Below are positions 9,359 through 18,105 of a stretch of DNA of 64,000 bases, piece after piece. The stretch is from Phytoactinopolyspora mesophila (GTDB lineage: Bacteria > Actinomycetota > Actinomycetes > Jiangellales > Jiangellaceae): positions 62,001-126,000 of the forward strand of contig NZ_WLZY01000005.1 in NCBI RefSeq assembly GCF_010122465.1. Direction: 5' to 3'. The position numbers and the translations under genes are program-made. The number at the start of each line of letters is the position of its first letter. Within the stretch, counting starts at the first letter, position 1. The notes below the pieces were generated by a model, which had not been told where the DNA came from, made no database searches, and worked only from the letters and a program-made list of their open reading frames with translations.

Positions 9359-9378
9359 CGTCTTCGCCTGAGCGGCGT

Positions 9379-9420
9379 TTGTTCACCTGATCGCTTCCGC
9401 ACGAGCGATCAGGTGAACAA
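9379..9420. terminator. Perfect 17-bp hairpin between convergent genes
   Basis: The arms 9379-9395 and 9404-9420 are perfectly complementary over 17 bp with an 8-nt loop. It lies between the SseC-like gene (plus) and the DsrE gene (minus) and can work in both directions. There is no U tract, as is common in high-GC actinobacteria. Confidence 0.75.
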
Positions 9421-9480
9421 GCTCACGCCGTCATTGCCGATACAGCGGCTGACCATCTGAGCTCCCGGAGGCCGCGGGAA

Positions 9481-9843
9481 TCAGTAGACGAGGGCCTGCA
9501 CGCCGTCGCCGAACACTTCTTCGACGAACGTTGCCGCACCAGCGATGCGCACACCTGGAAGCACGTCGTCCGGGCCGATCTCCCGGCGCGCCGCACACTG
9601 TGTGCATAACGTCACCGTGCCACTAGCCAGCAGCGTGTCGAGGAGGTCGGGTAGCGGCGCGGCATGCGGGAGATCGAACTCTGCCGCCCGGCCGGGCAGC
9701 GCGAACCAGGCTGACTCGCCGGTCAGCCAGAGTGAGACGTCGGCGCCGTTGGCGAGCGCGGTGGAGGCGACCGTGAACGCCTGTGAGCAGCGTTCGGGCG
9801 CGTCTGCTCCGGCGGTGACCTTGACGACGAGTGTTTGGGTCAT
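9481..9843 (-). CDS. DsrE/DsrF family protein
   Basis: A 120-residue protein with the DsrE-like fold pattern, starting TLVVKVTAGAD and containing LWLTGESAW and LCTQCAARR. The CTQC motif places cysteines at residues 80 and 83. DsrE-type proteins carry persulfide sulfur in relay systems such as tRNA thiolation or sulfur oxidation. It is on the opposite strand to the rhodanese unit but next to it, which supports involvement in sulfur transfer. Partners were not identified. Confidence 0.8.
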   Translation of the reverse strand: MTQTLVVKVTAGADAPERCSQAFTVASTALANGADVSLWLTGESAWFALPGRAAEFDLPHAAPLPDLLDTLLASGTVTLCTQCAARREIGPDDVLPGVRIAGAATFVEEVFGDGVQALVY

Positions 9844-9926
9844 GGCTCCACGATATTCAGTGCCGGCGCAACGAGTTTCGCGAGACCGATTGCCGGGCCG
9901 CGGGAGCCTACCGATAAACTCTTGGC

Positions 9927-10028
9927 GTGCTGGAAATCGTGTTTACGAGTCTCATGGTGCTTGTCGCCGTCGCAAGTGGCCTGATGGCGCTGCTCGTCGT
10001 GCTCAGGCTCTTCAAAGGCCAGTCCTGA
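9927..10028 (+). CDS. 33-residue single-pass membrane peptide
   Basis: A small frame from GTG 9927 to TGA 10026-10028 encodes 33 residues with one hydrophobic helix (about 9-27) and a short basic end RLFKGQS. It looks like the small one-helix membrane peptides seen near this locus in other actinomycetes, judged from memory. It starts 83 bp upstream of, and divergent from, the DsrE gene, and ends 43 bp before the nitrobindin-like gene. No function can be assigned. Confidence 0.5.
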   Translation: MLEIVFTSLMVLVAVASGLMALLVVLRLFKGQS

Positions 10029-10071
10029 CGTCGTCGGTTGAACTCGTGATCCCCCACCGAGGTTTGGCGCC

Positions 10072-10590
10072 GTGATCGAAGTCCCTGACGACCTCCACCC
10101 GGACTGTGTCCCCATCGCCTGGCTGCTCGGCCGGTGGGAAGGCGCCGGGCTCGGCGACTATCCGACGATCGAGTCGTTCCGGTTCGGGCAGGAGATCGAA
10201 TTCACGTACGTACCGCATAAGCCGTTTCTCTCATACGTCAGCCGCAGCTGGATCCTGGACGAAGACGGCAACCTCACCCGTCCGGCGGCGCGCGAGACCG
10301 GTTATTGGAGACCGCAGCCCGATCACCAAGTCGAAGTGCTGCTGACTCATCCCACCGGTTTCGTCGAGATCTATCTGGGCCAGATCGAGCCGGCTCGAGT
10401 CGAACTAGCCACTCGCGGCGTGCTGAAGACCGAGACCGCGAAGGACTACCGCAGTGGCCACCGTCTGTATGGCCTGGTAGACGGCAGCCTGATGTATGTG
10501 TACGAAATGTCGGCCATGGGGCAGGAGCTCCAGCCACACCTGTCGGCGGAGCTCAAGCGCGTCACCGGCGGGTCCCAAGCCGCGGACTGA
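10072..10590 (+). CDS. Nitrobindin-like FABP-family protein (peroxynitrite isomerase)
   Basis: The 172-residue protein starts at a GTG and shows the beta-barrel hallmarks GRWEGAG (20-26), DYPTIESF, VLLTHPTGFVEIYLG and RLYGLVDG. A histidine at about 156 in QPHLSAEL fits the proximal haem ligand of nitrobindins. These proteins bind ferric haem and isomerise peroxynitrite to nitrate; that activity is known for the family, including an M. tuberculosis member. It is followed by ygfZ in the same direction. Confidence 0.85.
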   Translation: MIEVPDDLHPDCVPIAWLLGRWEGAGLGDYPTIESFRFGQEIEFTYVPHKPFLSYVSRSWILDEDGNLTRPAARETGYWRPQPDHQVEVLLTHPTGFVEIYLGQIEPARVELATRGVLKTETAKDYRSGHRLYGLVDGSLMYVYEMSAMGQELQPHLSAELKRVTGGSQAAD

Positions 10591-10661
10591 CCGGCCCGTT
10601 GTGTGCCGGTCCGTTACTCGGCGCCGGTACGGGAAGCTCGCGGGCCGAGCCGGTGTTGCAT

Positions 10662-11657
10662 ATGGTCGTGAGTGTGAATCCGTCGTATCGCAGTCCTTTG
10701 CTCGACACCTCCGGCGCCGTCCAGGCTCTCGAGCCGGACGAGGGCGTCGCCGCCCACTACGGTGACCCGTTGCGCGAACAGCGGCGCCTGGCGGCCGGTA
10801 CCGGATTGGTCGATCTCTCGCACCGTGACGTGATCCGGGTATCGGGACCTGACCGGCTGACCTGGCTACATCAGCTCTTGACCCAGCACATGGAACGCCT
10901 GCAACCCGGCGAGGCGACCTCGGCCCTGCTGCTTGATGCCAACGGCAGGGTGGAACACGCGCTGTACGGCGTTGACGACGCGGAAGCGATCTGGTTCCAC
11001 ACGGAGCCCGGACAAGCCGAGAGCCTCGTGAGGTATCTGGACTCGATGCGTTTCTGGTCACAGGTCGAAGTCGCCGACGTCACGGATGATTTCGCGATGG
11101 TCTGGGAGCCGGTCACCACCGCGGCCGCTCATCTGAGCCGGGTCACCGCACGCGGCCGGGATGTATTCGTTCCGCGGTCACAGCTACGGAGTTACGTGGG
11201 CGACGAGTCCGGACTGGCAGGCATTTGGGCCTACGAAGCACTACGAATCGAGGCGGGCGAAGCTCGCTTGGGCCGGGAAACCGACGAGCGCACGATCCCG
11301 CACGAGGTTGCCTGGATCGACTCAGCGGTCCACCTGGACAAAGGCTGCTACCGCGGCCAGGAGACGGTGGCGCGGGTACACACCCTCGGACGGCCGCCTC
11401 GCCGGATGGTCATGCTGCATCTCGACGGCTCGGTGGACCACCTGCCGGAGCATGGCGACGAGGTCAAGGCCGGCGAGCGGACCGTTGGCTTCGTCGGATC
11501 GGCTGCGCGGCATCACGAACTCGGGCCGATCGCCCTGGCTGTGATCAAGCGCAACGTCCCGGTGGACGCACCCCTTGATGCCGGAGGTGTCGCGGCGTCG
11601 CAGGAAGTCGTTGTCGACCCCGAGATTGGCTTGCACGTACGCCCGCAGCTCCGGTGA
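10662..11657 (+). CDS. ygfZ: Folate-binding protein YgfZ
   Basis: This GcvT-like protein has the YgfZ signature KGCYRGQET at 227-235, including the conserved cysteine. YgfZ helps assemble or repair certain Fe-S enzymes using tetrahydrofolate. The ATG at 10662 gives 331 residues; GTG 10668 and 10674 are alternatives. The frame is open upstream to 10305, but that part overlaps the nitrobindin gene in another frame and is not family-like. The position beside sulfur-relay genes fits an Fe-S or sulfur role. Confidence 0.9.
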   Translation: MVVSVNPSYRSPLLDTSGAVQALEPDEGVAAHYGDPLREQRRLAAGTGLVDLSHRDVIRVSGPDRLTWLHQLLTQHMERLQPGEATSALLLDANGRVEHALYGVDDAEAIWFHTEPGQAESLVRYLDSMRFWSQVEVADVTDDFAMVWEPVTTAAAHLSRVTARGRDVFVPRSQLRSYVGDESGLAGIWAYEALRIEAGEARLGRETDERTIPHEVAWIDSAVHLDKGCYRGQETVARVHTLGRPPRRMVMLHLDGSVDHLPEHGDEVKAGERTVGFVGSAARHHELGPIALAVIKRNVPVDAPLDAGGVAASQEVVVDPEIGLHVRPQLR

Positions 11658-11734
11658 AATGAGGTGCCTCGGCGCCCGGTGGCCGTGACCCGACTCGCAC
11701 CGCTCAGCCACGGGCGTCGCCGTGCGCACCGTGA

Positions 11735-12595
11735 TCAGTTCGGAGGGTGTTCCGGCTTGCGCCAGCCGTGCCGAGGTTCGTATCCAAGGATCCGCCGAGC
11801 CTTGTCGATGCTCAGTAGTGTCTCGTGACTGTCCAGCGCCTTCTTCCTGGGTATATCCGGATAGATCGCGTCTAGCAGATCGTCGTTGCCTGCCTCCATG
11901 ACCGAGTCGGCATTGGCGATCACGAACACCTCCGCTCCGGTGATGTCGGATTCGAGCGCCAGCCGCATCGCCTGTGCCGCGTCTCGCGCGTCGATGTAGC
12001 TCCACAGGTTCCACTTCCGGAGCCCGGGCTCGTCCTGGAAATCCGCGAAGCGGACGTAGTCGTCCGGCTCCATCACATTGGAAAGCCGCAGGCCGATGAT
12101 CTTGAGTTCTGGGTCCCATCGGCAGAATTGCTTGGCCATCTCCTCGCCGAGGAGCTTGGACAACGAGTATGCGCTTTCCGGTCGCCCTGGGTACTCCTCG
12201 TCCACCGGGACGTACGGCGGGTGCACATCGAACGGCAGCCCGAGGACGGTCTCGCTCGAGGCCCAGACCACATTCTTGATGCCCAGCTGCCGGGCCGCCT
12301 CGAACACGTTGTACGTGCTGACCGTATTGACGCTGAAGGTGACTGGATTGGAGGCCAGGCCGGGGGCGGGAATGGCGGCGAGATGCACGATGCCGGTGAC
12401 GCCGGAGACCCGCTCGTCGATGCCGCCGAGCGCGGAGACCGCCTGGCCGAAATCGGTCAGATCAACACGAGTGTGCCGGACGGTGGGGTCGGCCGGCGGC
12501 ACAAGGTCGACGGAAGTGACGTCGTACCCGTGCTCGGTCAGGTCGGCGACGCAAGCGCGGCCCGCCTTGCCGCTGCCACCCGTGACGATGATCAT
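11735..12595 (-). CDS. NAD-dependent epimerase/dehydratase family protein
   Basis: This is an extended short-chain dehydrogenase of 286 residues. It has the nucleotide-binding GGSGKAG (6-12), the acidic residue after beta-2 that favours NAD(H) (VDLVPP), a serine pair at about 113-114 and the catalytic YSLSK (143-147). It resembles uronate or sugar-nucleotide dehydrogenases, but the substrate is not evident. It lies 49 bp downstream of dtd on the same strand and may be cotranscribed with it. Confidence 0.85.
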   Translation of the reverse strand: MIIVTGGSGKAGRACVADLTEHGYDVTSVDLVPPADPTVRHTRVDLTDFGQAVSALGGIDERVSGVTGIVHLAAIPAPGLASNPVTFSVNTVSTYNVFEAARQLGIKNVVWASSETVLGLPFDVHPPYVPVDEEYPGRPESAYSLSKLLGEEMAKQFCRWDPELKIIGLRLSNVMEPDDYVRFADFQDEPGLRKWNLWSYIDARDAAQAMRLALESDITGAEVFVIANADSVMEAGNDDLLDAIYPDIPRKKALDSHETLLSIDKARRILGYEPRHGWRKPEHPPN

Positions 12596-12644
12596 GTTCT
12601 CTGCCTTTCGTCGGCAAAAGTCCGGTGCGTTGGTGGTTGGTTGC

Positions 12645-13124
12645 TCAGGCGTCGAGGATGAGGGTCACCGGGCCGTCGTTGACGAGGCTGACCTTCATGT
12701 CCGCCCCGAACACACCCGTCTCCACCTTGGCGCCCAGCTTCCCCAGGGCCGCGGCGAATGCGGTCACCAGCGGCTCTGAGACCGAGCCCGGGGCGGCGGC
12801 GCTCCATGACGGCCGCCGTCCCTTCCTGGTGTCGGCGTACAAGGTGAACTGACTGACGACGAGGATCGGCGCGGACACGTCGGACGCGGACTTCTCCCCG
12901 TCGAGGATGCGCAGATCCCACACCTTACGCGCCAGCTTGGCGGCGGTCTCCTCGTCGTCGTCGTGTGTGACACCGAGCAAGACGAGCAATCCCTGGCCCG
13001 AAGCGCCGGCTGCTCCGGCCGCCGGATCTGGGCCGCCAGGTTCGCTCCCGGGATAGATGGCGCCGGCTACCTCGCCGCCCACGCGGACCGATGCCGACGT
13101 CACACGCTGAACTACAGCTCGCAT
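12645..13124 (-). CDS. dtd: D-aminoacyl-tRNA deacylase
   Basis: DTD hydrolyses D-aminoacyl-tRNAs (and Gly-tRNA-Ala), protecting translation. The protein starts [15 protein letters not shown], carries the SQFTLYAD motif (91-98) and ends with [11 protein letters not shown], the cross-subunit GP element. The ATG at 13124 matches the family N-terminus. At 159 residues it is longer than the usual 145 or so because of a Gly/Pro/Ala-rich insertion at about 23-43. The frame stays open far upstream to 14357, but that part is antisense to other genes. Confidence 0.93.
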   Translation of the reverse strand: MRAVVQRVTSASVRVGGEVAGAIYPGSEPGGPDPAAGAAGASGQGLLVLLGVTHDDDEETAAKLARKVWDLRILDGEKSASDVSAPILVVSQFTLYADTRKGRRPSWSAAAPGSVSEPLVTAFAAALGKLGAKVETGVFGADMKVSLVNDGPVTLILDA

Positions 13125-13226
13125 GAGCACGATCCTGTCACCAGCCGGAGCGACACCGCCGACCGGCCGCGCGCGACGTCCGATTCCCGCCGGAACGTCG
13201 CTGCTCAGCTTGCCAATATCGACTTC

Positions 13227-13919
13227 ATGAACAGCACACATCTGAACAAACTCAGCGGCAAGATCGCCTTCGTCACCGGGGGCGGCAGGGGCATCGGAGC
13301 TGCCGTCGCCGCACGGTTGGCAGCCGACGGGGCGGATGTCGCCATCACCTACCTCAACGACAAAGACAGCGCTACGGCAGTCGTGGACGCGATCCGGGAA
13401 CGTGGGGGACGGGCGGTGGCCCTGCACGTCGACAGCAGCGACGCCGCCGGGCTGGTAGACGCGGTCAACCAGGCCGCGGGCGAGCTTGGAGGGCTGGACA
13501 TCTTGATCAACAACGCGGCTTTGTACCCAGTGGTTCCGATGGCCGATGCTGGGCTGGAGGAGCTCGACCGAACCCTGTCCGCCAACGTGCGCGGGCCGTT
13601 CATCGCAGCCCAGGCGGCCGCGGCGCACATGGCAGAAGGCGGCCGGATCATCAACATCGGCAGCAACGTCGTTGAGTACCTGCCGTTCCCGGGCCACAGC
13701 CTGTACGCCATGAGCAAGACGGCGCTTGTCGGTATGACGAAGGGTATGGCGCGTGATCTCGGGCCACGCGGTATCACGGTGAACCTCGTGAATCCTGGTC
13801 TGAAGCCGCCACGACTGCGTCCTGCGACGCGAGCGCTCCAGGGCACGCTTTGCAGGACGCAATCGGCGTCTGCCTCGACGATGCGAGCCGCTGTGCGACG
13901 ATCGCACCATGTCGACTGA
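13227..13919 (+). CDS. SDR family oxidoreductase, C-terminally truncated
   Basis: A classical SDR start with TGGGRGIG (17-24), INNAA (about 95), serine 146 and YAMSK (160-164) is intact, so the Rossmann fold and catalytic residues are present. After NLVNPG (186-191) the sequence changes to about 40 basic, low-complexity residues unlike any SDR. The usual substrate loop and the VDGG-type C-terminal strand are missing. No frameshift restoring them was found. The frame ends inside the start of the asparaginase gene. It is probably a decaying gene or a deletion product. The ATG at 13227 was chosen for its family-like start. Confidence 0.65.
   Translation: MNSTHLNKLSGKIAFVTGGGRGIGAAVAARLAADGADVAITYLNDKDSATAVVDAIRERGGRAVALHVDSSDAAGLVDAVNQAAGELGGLDILINNAALYPVVPMADAGLEELDRTLSANVRGPFIAAQAAAAHMAEGGRIINIGSNVVEYLPFPGHSLYAMSKTALVGMTKGMARDLGPRGITVNLVNPGLKPPRLRPATRALQGTLCRTQSASASTMRAAVRRSHHVD
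13817..13860. terminator. 9-bp inverted repeat at the degenerate end of the SDR gene
   Basis: GCGTCCTGC (13817-13825) pairs perfectly with GCAGGACGC (13852-13860) across 26 nt that also contain shorter complementary stretches. It falls within the non-homologous tail of the SDR frame, just before the asparaginase gene, so it may be a former intergenic terminator now read as coding. Confidence 0.35.
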
Positions 13920-14856
13920 TCCAGTGGTGATGGCCGAGGTCGTGCGCTCCGGGATGGTGGAGTCGCGGCACCGGGGGTCGATCATCGCGCTAGCCGCAGA
14001 CGGTTCGGTGGCGTTTCGCGAGGGCCCCACCGATCGTTTGATGTATCCGCGCTCTGCCAGCAAGCCGGTGCAGGCAGTGGCCATGGCCCGGCTGGGTGCG
14101 CCGCTCGACGGCGAGTTGTTGGCGCTCGCGGCCGCCAGCCACTCCGGCGAGGCATTCCACCTCGACGGTGCTCGCCGGATTCTGCAGAAGGCCGGTTTGG
14201 AGGAGTCGGCGCTGCGGAACACACCGGACTGGCCGCTGGACGAGACCTTTCGGAACGCAGCCATCCGACATGGCGAGCAGCCGTCGGCCATCGCTGCCAA
14301 CTGTTCAGGCAAACATGCGGCGATGCTTTTGACCTGTGTGGTCAATGGGTGGTCCACCCAGGACTACCTGGCTGCCGGTCATCCGCTGCAGCGAGCGATC
14401 AGCGACACCCTGGGCGAACTGTCCGGGGATGCGGTCGGGCATACCGGCGTGGACGGCTGTGGTGCGCCGCTGTATGCCATCACGCTGGCTGGTGTGGCCC
14501 GGATGTTCCGCACGTTGGCGGTGGCGGCGCTTGACTCGCCGGAGCGCCGCGTCGTGAGTTCGATTCAGGCGCACCCGGAGTACACAAGCGGCACGAGGCG
14601 CGACGAAGCGAAGCTGATCAGTGCCGTTCCGGGCCTGTTCGGCAAGTCTGGTGCCGAAGGTGTGTACGCGGTGGCGCTGGACGACGGCCGGGCGGTCGCC
14701 CTGAAGATCGAGGACGGCAACTCGCGGGCGCGCCCGGTGGTCATGGCGGCGGCATTGCGCCGGCTGGGTGTTGAGGCGTCCGTGCTCGACGAACTGATCA
14801 GCACCCCGGTGCTCGGCGGCGGCCGGCCGGTCGGCGAGATTCGCCCTTGCGTTTAG
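13909..14856 (+). CDS. Asparaginase II family protein
   Basis: The 315 residues fit the asparaginase II family typical of actinobacteria and rhizobia, with [22 protein letters not shown] and [13 protein letters not shown]. Such enzymes release ammonia from asparagine and are thermolabile, often with N-terminal serine or threonine-rich active-site motifs. The ATG at 13909 overlaps the truncated SDR frame by 11 bp. A convergent APC-type permease lies just downstream, a plausible amino-acid uptake partner. Confidence 0.88.
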   Translation: MSTDPVVMAEVVRSGMVESRHRGSIIALAADGSVAFREGPTDRLMYPRSASKPVQAVAMARLGAPLDGELLALAAASHSGEAFHLDGARRILQKAGLEESALRNTPDWPLDETFRNAAIRHGEQPSAIAANCSGKHAAMLLTCVVNGWSTQDYLAAGHPLQRAISDTLGELSGDAVGHTGVDGCGAPLYAITLAGVARMFRTLAVAALDSPERRVVSSIQAHPEYTSGTRRDEAKLISAVPGLFGKSGAEGVYAVALDDGRAVALKIEDGNSRARPVVMAAALRRLGVEASVLDELISTPVLGGGRPVGEIRPCV

Positions 14857-14879
14857 CTGGGCGGGCGAAGCCGGATGCC

Positions 14880-16127
14880 CTACCTGCGTATACGCGCGAC
14901 GACGGCGCGCAGCACCAGCATCATCGCGAGCAGCAACGTTCCCAAGCCGACCAAACGTGCCGGCAGCGACAAGGCCAGTGCGATGCACAACACGAGTCCG
15001 AGTCCGGACAGCCAGCGTGGCCACCGCCGTTCCTCGGCACTCAGTCGCCACGCCGCGAGATTGGCCACGGCGTAGTACACCAGCACGGCGAAGGCACTGA
15101 TCGACAAGGTTTGCACCAGATCACCGGAGAGCACGGCCAACGCGGTGACGATTCCGGCTCCTAGCTCGGCGAGGTGGGGCACTTTGCGGGTCGGGTGCAC
15201 AGCGGCCAGCACGCGTGGGAGGTCACCCTCGGCCGCCATGGCGAACGATGTCCGCCCGACGCCGGCGAGCAGAGACAGTAGCGCTCCCAGGGCGGCGACA
15301 CCCGCGCCGGCCGTGACAACAGGGACCAGCCACCCGGCGTCAGCTGTCTCGGCCACCGCTCGCAGCGGCTGTTCGGAAGCCGCGGCCCCCTCCGTTCCGA
15401 GGACGGCGAGGACGACGGCTCCGACCGCGACGTACAAAAGGAAGACGAGCAGCAGGCCGATGGTCACCGCGCGGGGGATCGAGCGTGCCGGATCGCGAAC
15501 CTCCTCTCCGAGCACCGTGATCCGGGCGTAACCGGCGAAGGCGTAGAAGAGGACGGCCGCCGAGGCCAGCACGCCGAGTGGCCCGACGTCGTCGAGGGGT
15601 GTGGTCAGTTCCGGTGCGTCACCGGTGCCCACGAGGCCGCCGACGCTGACCGCAACGAGCACGGCGAGCACTGCCGCCAGGATGATGCGTGCGGTCCGAG
15701 CGGTCTTCTGGACCCCGGCAAGGTTGATCGTCGTCAGGAACACGACGGCGCCGAGGGCCACGGCGGTCGCGTGCTCCGGCCACAAATATGTCCCAACGGC
15801 CAGCGCGGCCGTGGCACATGAAGCGATCTTGCCCACGACGAACGCGTAGCCGGCCAGGGCACCCCAGTGTGGACCAAGCCGTTCTCGCCCATAGTGGTAG
15901 GCACCCCCAGCTCGGGGATGTACCGCGGCCAGTTGCGCGGTCGACGTGGCATTGCAGAACGCCGCGACAGCCGCAATGCCCAGGCCGAGCATCAGCCAGG
16001 AACCGGCCTGCTCGGCCGCCGGCTGCCAGACCACGAACACGCCCGTGCCGATCATGGCGCTGAGCCCGATGACGACGGCGTCGGCCGTGCCGAGCCGGCG
16101 CGAGAGCCGGGATTCTGGTGGGGTCAC
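14880..16127 (-). CDS. APC family amino-acid permease
   Basis: This 415-residue transporter has about 12 hydrophobic segments. The first helix carries GLSAMIGTGVFVVW, the broken-helix substrate site of the APC superfamily. It has IPRAVTIGL and YARITVLGEEVRDPARS, typical of the family. It probably imports amino acids by proton symport or exchange. The neighbouring asparaginase suggests asparagine, but the specificity is not visible in the sequence. The C-terminus is short and basic. Confidence 0.88.
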   Translation of the reverse strand: MTPPESRLSRRLGTADAVVIGLSAMIGTGVFVVWQPAAEQAGSWLMLGLGIAAVAAFCNATSTAQLAAVHPRAGGAYHYGRERLGPHWGALAGYAFVVGKIASCATAALAVGTYLWPEHATAVALGAVVFLTTINLAGVQKTARTARIILAAVLAVLVAVSVGGLVGTGDAPELTTPLDDVGPLGVLASAAVLFYAFAGYARITVLGEEVRDPARSIPRAVTIGLLLVFLLYVAVGAVVLAVLGTEGAAASEQPLRAVAETADAGWLVPVVTAGAGVAALGALLSLLAGVGRTSFAMAAEGDLPRVLAAVHPTRKVPHLAELGAGIVTALAVLSGDLVQTLSISAFAVLVYYAVANLAAWRLSAEERRWPRWLSGLGLVLCIALALSLPARLVGLGTLLLAMMLVLRAVVARIRR

Positions 16128-16291
16128 GCCCCCATTCTCGCCTTTGGCGCGTTGCCTCCCGCCAATGGGACCGGGACGGAACCAGCGACGGCGGGTACCT
16201 TTTCGGGGGTGAGTAGGCCGGAGGGGTGACCGGTCTTTTCACCCCGCATGCCGCTGTCGGCCCCCCGGTCGTCCTCTCGTAACCTGGCCCG

Positions 16292-17611
16292 ATGGGTTTG
16301 CCGCGCCGATTGCCGTTCCGATTTGGAGTTCCCGTCCTGGTGGCGGGGGTGGCCTTTGCATCGCTGGCGGCGGCGCCGATCCACGGCACGGTCCTCCCGC
16401 TGCGCGCTGACGGGCTGGCGATCGGCCACGACGGCTCGCCCGTGGTGGTTCAGGCCAACAGCGGCGCCGAGTATCACGAAGGCACCAGCGTGCTGTCGAC
16501 CGTGGGCCGTGATGAACCGGCCTGGGAATCGGCCGCCGCTGAGCAAGCATGGTTCAATGCCGGCACACCGCCGTCCGGGGCGTACGCGGACATGGCCGAG
16601 CGCGCGATTCGCGACATCAGGCTGCTCACCGACTCGACCGGTGCCGCGATCGCGGCACCGGTCACCGCTTGGCGGCATGTGTGGCCCCGCGATGCGGCCT
16701 TCGTGACGGCCGCGTTGGCCACGACCGGGTACCACTATGACGCCGCCCTCGTACTCAGCTTTCTTGCCGGCGTGGCCCCCGAGGACGGCTTGTGGGAGGC
16801 GCGGTACCGAAGCGACGGCTCCGGCCCGGTCAGCGACGGGCGCGCACCTCAGATGGACGGTGCCGGCTGGGTACCGTGGGCCACCTGGCTGGCGGTCGAA
16901 TCCGCGCCCGATCCGGCGCATGCCGCCGCGGTGACCCGGATGATGGCTCCGGCGGTGATCGCTTCGGCCGATGCGATCACGGCTTCGATCGGTGACGACG
17001 GCCTGCCGGAGCCGTCGTCGGATTACTGGGAGCGACCCGAGACCGAGGTCACGATCGGCACTGTTGCTCCCATGTCGCTCGGATTGCGCTCGGCTATTGC
17101 GCTGGCGCCGGGCCTGGACGTCGATCCCGAGCCTTGGCGGCAGGCCGCGCTCGATCTCGAGGCGGCGATCGATCGGGAGTTCGGTCCTCACGGATACCCG
17201 CGGACCGCTCCGGATGGCGGCCTGGACGCGGCTGTGAGTTTCCTGGCGCCGCCGTTTGCTCCCGCGTCCGAGAGCGTGCGCCGGGCCGTTCTGGCCACCG
17301 AGAGCGCCCTGCGGGTCCCCAACGGCGGGCACAAGCCAGGTGAGATCTGGGCAAAGGACGTCAACGTCGGCTGGACCCCGGAGACGGCCATGCTGGCCTT
17401 GGCGCTGGCCGGCCACGGCGATCACGCCGACGCGAGACGTCTGCTCGATTTCCTTGATCTTCATCGCACCGGTCTAGGTGCGTTGCCGGAGAAGGTCGAC
17501 GCGAGCGGTCGCCCTGCTTCGGTCGCGCCGCTCGGCCTGACCGGGGCCATCGTCATTCTGACTCTGATTGAAATGGAGCGCGGCGTCCCAGTGGTGCCAG
17601 CCGTGTTGTGA
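16292..17611 (+). CDS. Secreted GH15-like glycoside hydrolase
   Basis: The 439-residue protein has an N-terminal basic and hydrophobic signal (about 1-28). The segment WRHVWPRDAAFVTAAL at about 127-142 matches the (alpha/alpha)6-barrel signature of glucoamylase-like GH15 enzymes, and GEIWAKDVNVGWTPETAML near the C-terminus continues the barrel. Family members release glucose from alpha-glucans or act on trehalose; the substrate is not decided. It lacks the N-terminal beta-sandwich domain of many bacterial GH15 enzymes. Confidence 0.75.
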   Translation: MGLPRRLPFRFGVPVLVAGVAFASLAAAPIHGTVLPLRADGLAIGHDGSPVVVQANSGAEYHEGTSVLSTVGRDEPAWESAAAEQAWFNAGTPPSGAYADMAERAIRDIRLLTDSTGAAIAAPVTAWRHVWPRDAAFVTAALATTGYHYDAALVLSFLAGVAPEDGLWEARYRSDGSGPVSDGRAPQMDGAGWVPWATWLAVESAPDPAHAAAVTRMMAPAVIASADAITASIGDDGLPEPSSDYWERPETEVTIGTVAPMSLGLRSAIALAPGLDVDPEPWRQAALDLEAAIDREFGPHGYPRTAPDGGLDAAVSFLAPPFAPASESVRRAVLATESALRVPNGGHKPGEIWAKDVNVGWTPETAMLALALAGHGDHADARRLLDFLDLHRTGLGALPEKVDASGRPASVAPLGLTGAIVILTLIEMERGVPVVPAVL

Positions 17612-17669
17612 CGCGGATCCCGTGGATTCGCTTGCAATCTGCTTGCAATTGTTAGCTACCATGTGAGTC

Positions 17670-18053
17670 ATGGCCAAGCCCAATATTGGTGAGTTCCTAA
17701 GAGAGCAGCGGAACTCCGCGCAGCTCTCGCTTCGGCAACTCGCCGAACTCACGGGGGTGAGCAACCCATATCTGAGCCAGATCGAGCGCGGATTGCGCAA
17801 GCCCTCGGCCGAGGTGCTTCAACAGATTGCGAAAGCGTTACGGATCTCGTCGGAGGCGCTGTACGTCCGGGCCGGCCTGCTGGATGACACGGGGGAGGGG
17901 CACGACGTCGAATACGCGATCCTCGCCGACGCGGCGCTCAACGAGTCGCAGAAGCGAGCATTGCTCGAGATCTACTCGTCGTTCCGCTCCGCCAACGGCA
18001 CCGGCCGAGTCGACCAGCCGCCCAGCGGCGATGAAGTCAGCCAGGAGAGCTAG
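17670..18053 (+). CDS. XRE-family helix-turn-helix regulator
   Basis: A 127-residue protein with a helix-turn-helix at about 20-42 (LSLRQLAELTGVSNPYLSQI) and a helical, acidic C-terminal part. It lies 52 bp upstream of the HbhA-like gene in the same direction, as in mycobacteria (Rv0474-Rv0475). It likely binds near this locus and may respond to cell-envelope state; its target is not known. Confidence 0.9.
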   Translation: MAKPNIGEFLREQRNSAQLSLRQLAELTGVSNPYLSQIERGLRKPSAEVLQQIAKALRISSEALYVRAGLLDDTGEGHDVEYAILADAALNESQKRALLEIYSSFRSANGTGRVDQPPSGDEVSQES

Positions 18054-18105
18054 GAGTCCTCGGATCGACCGAGCAGCTCCGAGAGCAAGAAAAGGTGATG
18101 TGACC

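Noticed and set aside
12645-14357. A 570-codon minus-strand frame covering dtd and the genes upstream
   Set aside because: Only the last 159 codons match Dtd; the rest is antisense to the SDR and asparaginase genes and has no family-like sequence.
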